A program made the translations under genes and the position numbers. This document shows, piece by piece, positions 11,301 to 20,450 of a stretch of DNA of 24,708 bases. Numbering within the stretch: position 1 is the first letter of the stretch; the number at the start of each line of letters is the position of its first letter. The notes under the pieces were generated by a model. That model was not told where the DNA came from. It worked only from the letters and a program-made list of their open reading frames with translations, and ran no database searches. This stretch comes from Xylaria sp. FL1777 (taxonomy: Eukaryota; Ascomycota; Sordariomycetes; Xylariales; Xylariaceae): the NCBI GenBank assembly GCA_022578965.1, contig MU400901.1, positions 1 to 24,708 on the forward strand. The letters run 5' to 3'.

Positions 11301-12690
11301 AGTTTGCTATTTTTTTACTAGTAATTTTTCTTTATTTAGCCTTGCAAATGCTAATGCTATTAGTATTTTTAAACTATTTTTATTTATTTTTTTATTTATT
11401 ATTGCTGCTTTTTTAGCACTTTAAAAGCTTTTAAGTTATAACATATATATTACTTTTGCTTTGTTTTTTTGTTTAATTTTTTTTTAGCAAGCTTTATTTT
11501 ATACTATGTATACTTTTTTGCAGTTTATGCATTTTTGTTTTATTTTTTGCATTTTTATTAAGCAGCTTTTTTTACTTCTTTAGTGCTTTAAAGCTAAACA
11601 ATAGCTATACTTTAAGTTTTTGTAGTAATATTTAGCTATATAACTATATTTATAGCAGTTAAAGCACTATATAACTTTAAGCTTTATAGCAAAAAGTTTA
11701 CAATTAAATAGCTAAGCTTTTTATAAAAAGCTGTTTTTGCATATTGTTTTAGCTGCTATAATATTACTTATATATAATAATATTAACGCAAATTTAGCTT
11801 TTGCGTTTTTAAATAGTATTTTTTTGCATTTTATAATTTTAGGGTATTTATTATATAATAGCTATAATAAGTTTTTATTTAAATATATTGCTTTAATTTG
11901 TTTTGCTAAAATGCTTTTTATTATTAGTGCTGCTTTTTTTTGTTATACTTTTAACTTTTTTTTAAAGGCCTTTATAATTTATTTTTTTTTCGGCTTTTTA
12001 AAGCACTGCTTCTTTAAAAGTAATTATTATATTTTTGCTATATAGCTTTTTAGCAGCAATTGTATTACTGCTTATAAGCGTTATATTTACTGCTTTAATA
12101 ATATTAGCTAATGTTTTGTTTTTAAAGTTATTAACTTGTTTTTTAACTTTAATTAGTACTTTTTTGTTTTGTTTAAATAATATTGCTTTATTGTTATAAG
12201 CTAGCTATAAAGCTGCAATTTATGCTTAAAATTTTAATATGTTTACGTTTAACAAAGTTTATTAAAAAAGCTTTTAAACAATATTTTTAACGCTTTTTTA
12301 GTTAGCTTTTATAGTAACATTTAAGTTATAGCAAGTTATAAATATATTAAGGTTATTTTTGTTGTTAGGCTTTATGCTTTGCTAGCTTTTTTAAGCTTTT
12401 TTTAATATATATGCTATTTGCACTTTTTTTGCGTTTTTTTAAAGAAAAATTCCTTTTGCTATTTTTTTTCTATTAATAGCTATAGTATTAGTTTTATAAT
12501 TCTATTAACTATTTTTTATACACTAGGAAATTTATTAGCTTTGCGTTTTCCGTTAAAATACTACTACGTTATAGTTGCATTATTAATAAGTTTTAGTAGC
12601 ATATTAGTTGCGTTTTTAACAAATAGGTTGTTTAATACTATTTTTCTGTTTTTTGTTATATTTGCACTCCGTAAATAAAGTGCAACTTAC
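11300..12690 (-). pseudogene. LINE ORF1, gag-like (RIP-degraded)
   Basis: This is the coding relic upstream of the endonuclease, where Tad1 elements have an RNA-binding ORF1. On the - strand, 12680-12420 reads for about 85 codons with few stops, e.g. NRKIVLNNLFVKNATNMLLK, rich in Lys/Asn as expected after Asp/Glu codons are hit by RIP. Near 11500-11560 a KCKK*NKNA.TAKKYT stretch could be a decayed CCHC knuckle, but this is weak. No start codon can be chosen because ATG becomes ATA under RIP. The assignment rests mainly on position. Open + strand frames at 11737-12045 and 12418-12678 are antisense shadows. Confidence 0.5.
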
Positions 12691-12797
12691 TTAATAAATA
12701 AAAGTTGCTATGTTAATTTTAGCAATCTTAATTATTTAATAATTAGGCTTAAACTCACAAAGTTATAGTTAAGTGTAAAGAATTCAAAAAAGGGTCC
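12691..12797 (-). other. LINE 5' leader
   Basis: About 105 bp between the 5' edge of the LINE and the first coding signal. It is comparatively spared by RIP (ggaccc, gaattc, ttgtgag on the - strand). It probably holds the internal promoter that LINEs carry; that is inferred from position only. Confidence 0.4.
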
Positions 12798-12810
12798 TAA
12801 AACTTTTATA
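12798..12810. repeat. LINE target-site duplication, copy at the LINE 5' end
   Basis: taaaacttttata, identical to 7645-7657. Together the two copies fix the LINE edges to within a base or two. Confidence 0.8.
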
Positions 12811-12962
12811 ATTATACTATTTAAAGCATTTATTTTTAGCTTTTTTTTTTTTTATAAATTAAGTAGTTTAACTATAAAGTTAAAAATAACTTTTAGTTTT
12901 AGTTCTTTAAAAGCTTTTTAAGCTTTTTTTAAAATTAAAAAAGATTTTTTTTTATATTTTTT
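12798..12962 (-). pseudogene. Chromovirus A copy 2: start of RNase H, stranded between LINE and element B
   Basis: These 165 bp belong to neither neighbouring insertion. On the - strand they read FFNFKKKLKKLLKN, LFLTL*LNYLIYKKKKAK and, after a one-base shift, INALNSIIIKVL. This is the Gypsy connection/RNase H start (F.W....AF..LK..F.. P.L..FD......E.DASD.AIGAVL). The DASD box has become NALN (AAT complement at 12828-12830). The sequence continues directly into 7657 once the LINE and one copy of its 13-bp duplication are removed. Upstream it connects with 23105 across element B. Confidence 0.75.
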
Positions 12963-13305
12963 TGGTAAGCTGGCTTAGTGAAGTCTGAAAGTTGTTGTAT
13001 TGTTAAACTAAGTCTTTAAGACAAGGTTTATCCGACCATAATTATACTAGGCTAGCTACTTTCTTAGAGAAGGCGTCTTGAGAAAGGCGTCTTTAAGAAA
13101 ACGTTTTAGAAAAGCTTTCCTACGGCTGGCTTAGTAAAGTCTGAAAGTTGTTGTATTATTAAACTAAGTCTTTAAAACAAGGTCTATTTAACTATAATTA
13201 TATTAAGCTAGCTACTTTTTTAGAAAAGGCGTTTTAAGGAAAGCGTTTTTAAGAAAACGTTTTAGAAAAGCTTTTTTACGGAAGACTTTTATAGGAAGCT
13301 TTTTA
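12963..13305 (-). repeat. 3' LTR of element B (343 bp, with internal 156-bp duplication)
   Basis: It matches the 187-bp LTR at 22918-23104 in direct orientation but holds a second tandem copy of a 156-bp unit (ctggcttagt starts at 12970 and again at 13126). 343 minus 156 equals 187, so the duplication accounts exactly for the length difference. The two units differ only by C/T and G/A changes, and the first (12970-13125) is the least mutated. On the - strand the LTR ends ..gcttacca, a canonical CA. Confidence 0.82.
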
Positions 13306-13319
13306 TTTGCCTTTTTTTA
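13306..13319 (-). other. Polypurine tract of element B
   Basis: On the - strand the bases taaaaaaaggcaaa lie directly against the LTR start (taaaaagcttcc). The position and purine content fit the plus-strand primer of an LTR element. Confidence 0.55.
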
Positions 13320-13922
13320 ACAAAAACCAATGTTTTTGTTAATACTGTTTTAATGCTTATATTAACGTTTTAGTAAATAATAGTTTTTTTTTTAAAGAAA
13401 AATTATATAATATAACGCTATAATTTTATAATACTATTTTACTAACAATTTTGCTAGAACTTCTGCTAAAATAATTTTACTGGACTAATTTTATTAAGAC
13501 AATTCTACTAAAATAACTTTGCTAAAATGTTATTTTTACTAAAATAATTCTGCTAGAATATTATTGCATAAACAATTTTACTAGATGTTATTTTTATATT
13601 AGATGTTATTTTTAAAAAGCTTTTTATAAGAAGCTTTTTTCTAAAATCTACTTTTAAGAAAACATTAACAATAAAGTATCGTTTTAAAAAACAACTTATT
13701 TTACATATAAAACCCTTGCTAGTTTATAAGGCCTACTAATTTATATAGTAGCTGTTTTAAAGCTTATATTAATGTTTTAGTAAACGATAATCTTTTTAAG
13801 AAAACTTAACGCTTTTGCAAAGTTTTAATGTTTTAATTAAATTGCTTAAGAACATTAGCAAAAATGTATTAAAAACAAGGTAGCGTTTTAGAAAACATGT
13901 TTTTTAAAGTAAATAGGTTGCG
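13320..13922 (-). other. Repeat-rich 3' untranslated region of element B
   Basis: There are no coding signals here. A motif of about 45 bp occurs twice in direct orientation (about 13352-13402 and 13757-13803; core agcttatattaaYgttttag with taaa). Between them, 13436-13610 is a run of imperfect short repeats built on tactaaaataattYtgctaga. No function is evident. Confidence 0.5.
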
Positions 13923-15606
13923 TTAAAGTATTATAATAATTAATTGCTAAAAAAACGTTTCGATTTGCATACGTTTAATGCTTATTAACGAAATATTATT
14001 AAAACTGCTTTAATAACGTAAGCTAGTAGCAAAGATTGTGCTATTAAAAATATAGCGCTTATGCTTATATAAAGTAACAAAAGTATTAAAAATTGCAGTT
14101 AGATCTTTTTAAAATAACAAAGTTTTAATAGCTATTATAATAAAACTTTATTTTTTTTTATAAAGTATATTATGTACTTTTTTGTTAATAATACTACTGC
14201 TTAATGCTTTTTAAACTGCATAGTAAACTTTATTGTTTAAATCTTTTTTAAAGTTAGCTAGTTTAACTTTATTAGCTATTATTAAGCTTTAAATAGTAGC
14301 AAAACTATTTATAAGGTTTGTAATAGTAGTATTAATTAAAGGCTTTTAGTTAACTTTAGTTGTTAGTATAGCATTTATTGCTTTATTATTAGCAGCGTTT
14401 TTGTGCAAGGCTTATTGCTTTATATAGCTAATATAAACTGTTTTAAAAGAAACAGCTTTATGTTTAACGTATACTATTTAATATAAAGTAAAAGTTGCTA
14501 AAACCGAATTAATCTTGCTAGTTTTAAGCTAATAAGCTAGTTTTTAATATACTTAGCTTTGCATTACATATATAATTAATTTATAGCTTACGTTAAAGTT
14601 TGCTTTTATAAAGCTAATAATATTTTTAGCTTATAAAAAAACATTTTTAGTAGTTTATTTTTGTTTAAATAAAGCAATTAGCTTTAATAACGCTTTAGCA
14701 AAAGCGTTTTAAAAAGTTTATAAAGTTTGTAACTAATTAAAATTATAAGTATATATTGCATTAATACTACTTGTAAAGTTAATAGTGTTGTTTTTATTAA
14801 ATTTTTTTTAATTGTAATTTTTATTGTTTTTATTGTTAAAAAAAATTATTTAAGCTTTAACTTTAGGAACATTTTTAGCTTTAATGTGCTTTAAGTTTTT
14901 GTAGTACTATTAATATTAATAGTTAGATATTTTAATATTTTTTGTTATTACTACTAAAAACATAAGGCTAGTTTGTATAAAAAAAGCTTTAATAATATTA
15001 AAAAAGGTATTAAAACTTTAAACAGCGCTTTTAAAAATGCATAAAGCTTTAATTTGCTTAAAAGTTAATAAGTTCTTATACTATAAAGTATATTTATAGT
15101 TATTATAGGTATGCTGTTTAGCAATTTTTTTGAAACGCTTTTTAATAATAGTATATAGCTTAAATTTAAACGGCTGCTTATTTAGCGCAATTATAACTAA
15201 ATGCTAAATAACTACCTTAAAAAATAGTTTTACTTATATTAAGTATTGCTTTAATACTTGTTGCTAATACTGTTATAGCATAATAACTAAACAAACAAGC
15301 TTAACGTTATTAGTTTTAATAATATAATTAGTTTAATAATTTTGTTTTTTTGTTTTTGCGTTAAAAGCAAAACTTTTAAAATTTTTAGTTGCTTTTAGGA
15401 TTTTTTTGTATTAGTTATAAGCTTTAGCTTTACAGGCTACTAAAACAAAAGCTTAATGCTTAAAAACAATATATTATAAATTACTTCTGTAATTAAAAGT
15501 TAGCTTAAAAATACTTTTTTTAATAAATATATTAACTTAATTATTAAATAATGCTAAGTTTATACGAACAATAGTTTTTTAGTTTTAAGCTATTGCAATT
15601 ATGTAT
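13923..15606 (-). pseudogene. Element B extra ORF between pol and 3' LTR, product unknown
   Basis: A - strand frame of about 560 codons runs from near 15606 (an ATA that may have been ATG) to the TAA at 13923-13925, interrupted by TAA/TAG codons typical of RIP at Gln/Trp sites. Sample stretches: ALNKQPFKFKLYTIIKKRFK near 15130-15190, TFKQIKALCIFKSAV near 15040-15080, NKVKLANFKKDLNNKVYYAV near 14200-14270, and LYKHKRYIFNSTIFATSLRY near 14000-14060. It is rich in Lys and Asn, which under RIP may hide Glu and Asp. There are no long hydrophobic segments, so it does not look like an envelope protein, and I see no zinc-finger, protease or transposase motif. I do not recognise the family. It is separated from pol by two tandem-repeat blocks. 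It may be an additional ORF of this element lineage or captured sequence. Confidence 0.6.
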
Positions 15607-15633
15607 AAATGTAAGAATTAATAAAAGAAAACT

Positions 15634-15701
15634 AATTGTGTAAAAAATATAAGCATGCAAAAAATGCAAGCGTGCAAAAAATGCAAGCGTACAAAAAATA
15701 T
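15634..15701. repeat. 17-bp tandem repeat, four units
   Basis: Units start at 15634, 15651, 15668 and 15685 (consensus aagcgtgcaaaaaatgc). Differences between them are mostly transitions. The array lies between integrase and the extra ORF of element B. Confidence 0.8.
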
Positions 15702-15774
15702 AAAGATTAGTAAAAAAAAAATAAATAAAAAAACTGCGTAAAAAAAACGTTAAGCGTTATTGTATATAAAAAGA

Positions 15775-15934
15775 ATTAATAGTGCAAAACGCTTTCTTTA
15801 AGATATAAACATGCGTAAAGTTAAAATAGCAAAGCAAAAAGATTAGTGTTAACTAATTAATAGTGCAAAACGCTTTTTTTAAAATATTAATATATATATA
15901 GTTAAAATAGTAAAACAGAAAAATTAATATTAAC
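15775..15934. repeat. 81-bp tandem duplication
   Basis: attaatagtgcaaaacgctt begins at 15775 and again at 15856; the units end in ttaac at 15853 and 15934. The second unit is more AT-rich, with C-to-T and G-to-A changes relative to the first (e.g. atgcgtaaag to atatatatag). Confidence 0.8.
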
Positions 15935-15999
15935 TTAAAAATATAACATTTATGCTAGTATGCTAAGTATTTAAGCAAATAGTTGTTTTAAATAATAGC

Positions 16000-18900
16000 G
16001 TAGCAAGTTTACTGTAATATTAGTTTTAAGAATTATGTTTATAATTTTTTAGTTTTATAGTAATTTTTCTAGTACTTTTAGCTTATATTAACTGTTTATG
16101 CTTTTTAAATCCTTTTTTATTTTTAAATTATTTAAAGTTAATAAATGCTTTTTATTATACTTTTTTATTAATTTTGCTGCATTTTTTATTAGTAGTATAC
16201 GTAAATACTATTTGTTATATTAACTTTTATAGCTTTTTTAATGTATAAAGTATTTAAGCTATAGTTTTTTTTCTATATATAAAATATGTTAAGCTAAAAG
16301 ACTTTTAATTTTATAAAAAACATAATTATTAGTATTACTTTTTACTAAAATATGTTTTAAATGCTTAAACTTTTTATTAAAAGGATTTTGTTTTTTAAAA
16401 GCTAGAAATAAATAAGCAACTAAAACTACTTGGTGTATTTTCTAATGTTTAAGAAAATTTAGTTTGTAAGCAAGTTTATTAATATAATAAAATATTATAA
16501 ACAGTTTTATTTATTAAGTAAACTACTTTTTTAGTAGTTTTTTAAGCAAATAATATTTTTTATGCAATTTTAAATAAACTTTGTTTTTTGCTTTTAACTA
16601 AACTAAATTGTGTTAAGCATTATAGCATATTTTTGCATTAGCTGCAGTAAAATTAATTGCTATTTTTGTATTTTTTTAATGTATTTATTGCTGCAATTTA
16701 AAATTAAAGGCCTTAAAAAGCACTTTTATAACTAATAAAGTAATTTTAGGCTTAAAACTAAAAATAACTTTGTTAAAACTTTGTTTTAAAACTAATAACA
16801 TTGCATTATTAAAGTTATATTGTAATACTAAAATAATATTAAGCTATAAAACGTTTTTATATGTATAAATGTAGTAATAAATAGCTATTTTTACATTTTA
16901 GTTTTGTTTTTTGCTTTAGCTGTTCGTTTAAAAATAGTAGCTTATTATAACGCTAAATGTAGTTCTTATTTAAGTTTATAATGTTTACTAAAACTTAGAT
17001 ATAAACTTGCAATCTTTATTAAAAATAATTTTTTAAAGCATGCTTTAATTATATAAGAAAAAAACTTTAAGCATAATTGTTGCTTATTTTGCAGCTATAT
17101 ATTAAATATAACTAAGTATTAATAAGCATTTTTTAGAAAATTTGCAGGTTATAATAAAAAGGCAATTATAGTAATTATAGCTTAATATAGCTTAAAAAGT
17201 ATTTATTAAAAGTACTTTTAAAAAGCTTACAATAAAGTTTATTATTAATATATAAAAAGGTATAGCAAGTTTGTAAATAGGCTTAAGTTCTTTTAACGCT
17301 TTATAATAGTTAGTTGTATATTTAAAGCAAGCTAAGCAATGCTGCTTATAGTTATAAATTCATTTAAATATATTATAAATTATGAAATTTTATAGCTTAT
17401 AAAGCATTTTTTTAAGTTTAAAATAGTATTTATTATTGTAAGCTATACAAAAAAAGTCTTAATAATAAGCAGCTAAAATATAAAAGCGTTATAAGCTGTT
17501 TTAATAAATAGCATAAAAAAGCCTATTATTAAAACAATAAAAAAATAAAACTAATAGCTTATGCTTAACTTTTAAGTTTTTTATGTTTTTTTGCTATTTT
17601 TATAATGTTTTAAAAATATTAATAAAATAAAAGTTGTTTAAATATTCTTATGTTAACTTTGCATGCTATTTAGCATTAATAATAACTTTTGTTTTAGTAA
17701 AGTAGCTAAAATCATTAATAATATTTTTAAGCTATTTGTTAGTTTTATTAAATATAACAGTAAAGTTCTAAAAATCTAAAATAATTAAAAGCTAGCTAAA
17801 AGTATTTAGCACTAAGTTAATACAACTAAATATATATTATACATTTAGTTAAAACTGCAACAAGTAAATAAAAGCTATTATAAGTTTAACATTAAGCTTT
17901 ATAATGTTTATAGATTACAAATTAGTTTAATTAACGATTCTTTAAGTAGCTTTATAATTTATTAAAACTACTATTAAAAAAGTGCAAAACTAAAGTTATA
18001 CTTATAACTAGTAATATAACTACATAAAGCTAGATACTTTTAACTTAGTTGTATTATATTTGCTTTTGTTTTATGTTAAAACTTTACTAAAAAATATTAC
18101 TAAGCAAATAAAGTTAACTAAAATATATTAACTATTTTATTTACTGTTAAAATAAAAAACTATAACTTTATATTTACGTTTGCAAAAAGCGTTTATTTTA
18201 AAAAAAAAAATACAAAAATGATTCTAGTAAACTAAATAACTTATTTTTATAAGCTATATTTATAATATATAAAAACTTTTCTTTTTTTTTAAAGTAAAAT
18301 CAAATTAAACTTGCGATGTTTATTGTTGCTACGCAGTTATTATTATTAATATAGCTTTCGAATTGCAACTATTTATTAAAAGTTTAGTTTTATGTGCTTA
18401 TAAAAGCGCTAGCTTTTATTAATACTATAAAATAAATCTTCTAAAAAAACTAACTATACTAATATATATTTTTAATGCGGCTAAAGTGTATAGCAAGGCT
18501 ATTTTTTATATAGCAAAAACTTAATTTTTTATTGTTGCTATTTTAAAACTATCTACAAAAAAACTAAGCAAACGAACAGAAAAATAAGCTACAAAGGATT
18601 TTGCAAGTTTAAAGCTTAAGTTAATACTTTTAAAAAAATTTAAAATAGCAAAAATATAATTAAAATGCTTGAAAGCTATCTTTAAGTATATAATAACGTT
18701 ATTAATATAAGCTGTATAATACTATATATATAAAGCTAGTTTGTTGTTTATAAACTATTAAGCAAAACTAAAGCTATTTTAAAACTTTATTAGAGCTACA
18801 GTAAACATTTCTAGTTTTTGTAAAAAAACTATTACTATGCAGTTGTAATAATTAGGCTAAACTAGCAGCTAGTAAAAAAACTTCGAATAATTTATAACAG

Positions 18901-20450
18901 TAATATAAGTGTAACCCTATAGCTTTATAATAATAGTTTTCTAAATAAGTAAAAAATAAACGTTAAAAATAACAATATAATTTAAAGCGCAAAAATTAAC
19001 TACTATATAACTTTTTTTAACCTTGTTTATAATTTTTTAAGTAATAAAAACTAAGCAGCTAAAAAAAGTAAAATGCTTTATAAAGTATAGTTTATTTTTA
19101 AAATGCATTTTATTAAAAACTTTATTTATAAGCTTTTTGTTTTCTAGTTTAAAAGCATATAAACGCGCAGTAAATATAACTTAGTATTGTTATTCTTTAA
19201 TAAGGTTAATCCTTATTATGTTGTTTTTATTTATAATAATTATACTTTATGTTTGCTAAGTTGTATAGCTTTTAAGCAGCGCTTTTAGCTTATTAGCATA
19301 TTTTTGGTTTTTTGCATAAACATAAACGTTGTTTTATGTTTTTACTGAAAAAACTTTTTTAGAACGCTAGGCCTTAAGTAATAATAACGTTTTGCTAGCT
19401 ACTTTAGATTTCTTAAAGGTGGCCTAAATATTTTAAGCTATAGCATCTGCTAATAAAAGCAATGCAAAAATGTTTTCTTTAATACTAAATTTGTAGGTTA
19501 TTTAAAAATTGTTAGTTAAGCTATTTTAATTAATAGTTGTAATAGTTATTATAAAGCTAGCTTTGTTTTAAGTAGTATTAATATATACATTTGCTTTATA
19601 GTTTTTAATTGTGCTAAAACAGGTCTTTTATTAAATATGTATAAACTTGTTAGTATAGTTAAAAAAAAGAACAGCTTTAATATTGTTAAAAATTATAGCT
19701 GCAATAGTACTATTAATAGCTAGCTTAAAAATATAATTTTTTAGAAAGCCTTTTTAATTATATAGCAGAAAATCTATATATATTATTAGTACTACTACTA
19801 TTAAGTGTAGTAGTATAATAATATTAAACGCTATTAATGCTTGTTAGCTAATAGAAGTGCTTTTATAAATAATAGTAATTAGTATAACAATGTTTAAATA
19901 AGCCTTAAATGCTATTGTATTTAAAGCAAAGTTAATTGTTGTGCAGTAAGCATTAAAAAATTCCGTTTTAAGAAGTAAATTAGGTTTTAGGTTATTTATA
20001 ACTTACGCTATAATATTAAACTTTACGCGTTTTTTAGTGCTATTTTAATTATAACTACAAATAGAAAAAAAGAATTCTGCTTTAGTAAATAAGGTTACTA
20101 TACTTTTAACGCCCTTTACAAATAAAGTTTTATTTTGCAGTTAAAAAGCGTAAAGCGTAAAAATCTTTAGCTATGCTTTTTTTATTATAACAGTTAAGCA
20201 GCTAATATTTATATATATAAAAGTAATTTTAAGACTACTTTAAATAATAGCTTTTAACTAAAAATAAGTATAAAAAGCTAAATAGTAAACATAGCATATA
20301 GCAAAAAAGTTTAGTTAAAATAAAATAGTATTAAAAACGTTATTAGCTATAAATGCAGCGTTATTATGTAGTTTAAATTAAGTAGTTTTTTTAGGGTTAA
20401 CTTTAATTATAAGAAAAGGCGTTTTATAGCAGTATTTATTAATGCTATAA
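16000..20450 (-). pseudogene. Element B pol: protease end, linker, RT, RNase H, integrase (RIP-degraded)
   Basis: On the - strand the order is that of a large fungal Gypsy Pol. The retropepsin tail reads INNLKPNLLLKTEFFNAY near 19960-20010. A linker follows with DFLLYN*KGFL (LP.DRDFLFE in relatives). RT begins KKLINKVFNKMHFKNKLYF near 19139, then SYIVVNFCALN, and has its active site at 18698-18709 reading YINN (YIDD expected). The thumb ends VAYFSVRLLSFFVDSF. RNase H shows FFSKVLT, TTKLKVSSFMWL and INYKAT (17944-17964; TDH.AT expected). Integrase has HCLACFK (17321-17341) and PFYILIINFIVSF with Asn at 17237-17239 for the first catalytic Asp, then FNNAMLLVLKQSFNKVIF near 16760-16830 and VYLKLHKKYYLLKK near 16530-16570. 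A degraded chromodomain-like tail may follow to about 16000. The gene is non-functional. Confidence 0.85.

Larger units (their letters stand above)
7658..12797 (-). mobile_element. Tad1-type LINE (non-LTR retrotransposon), about 5.14 kb, RIP-degraded
   Basis: The element lies on the - strand between two copies of a 13-bp target duplication. On that strand it starts ggacccttttttgaattc (12797 downward) and ends in a TAA-rich tail (ttattaataataa, rc of 7658-7670), as many fungal Tad-like LINEs do. Order on the - strand: about 130 bp of leader, a gag-like ORF1, then ORF2 with endonuclease, reverse transcriptase and a C-terminal region. Length and order fit a complete copy without 5' truncation. 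It interrupts the RNase H of chromovirus A copy 2. The last ~130 bp before the tail (7671-7800) keep unusually many CA/TG and CG dinucleotides. Confidence 0.88.

Noticed and set aside
11737..12045. Open + strand frame rich in Leu, Phe and Ile that looks like a membrane protein
   Set aside because: It is antisense to LINE ORF1. Hydrophobic runs are the expected antisense reading of Lys/Asn-rich AT-rich coding relics. The same applies to + strand frames at 7916-8182, 8957-9163 and 12418-12678.
13923..15606. The extra ORF as an envelope gene
   Set aside because: No signal peptide or membrane-spanning segments are visible and the frame is Lys/Asn-rich throughout, so there is no support for this beyond position.
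15634..15701. Short regular repeats as a CRISPR array
   Set aside because: The 17-bp units are directly adjacent, without spacers, and the context is a retrotransposon.
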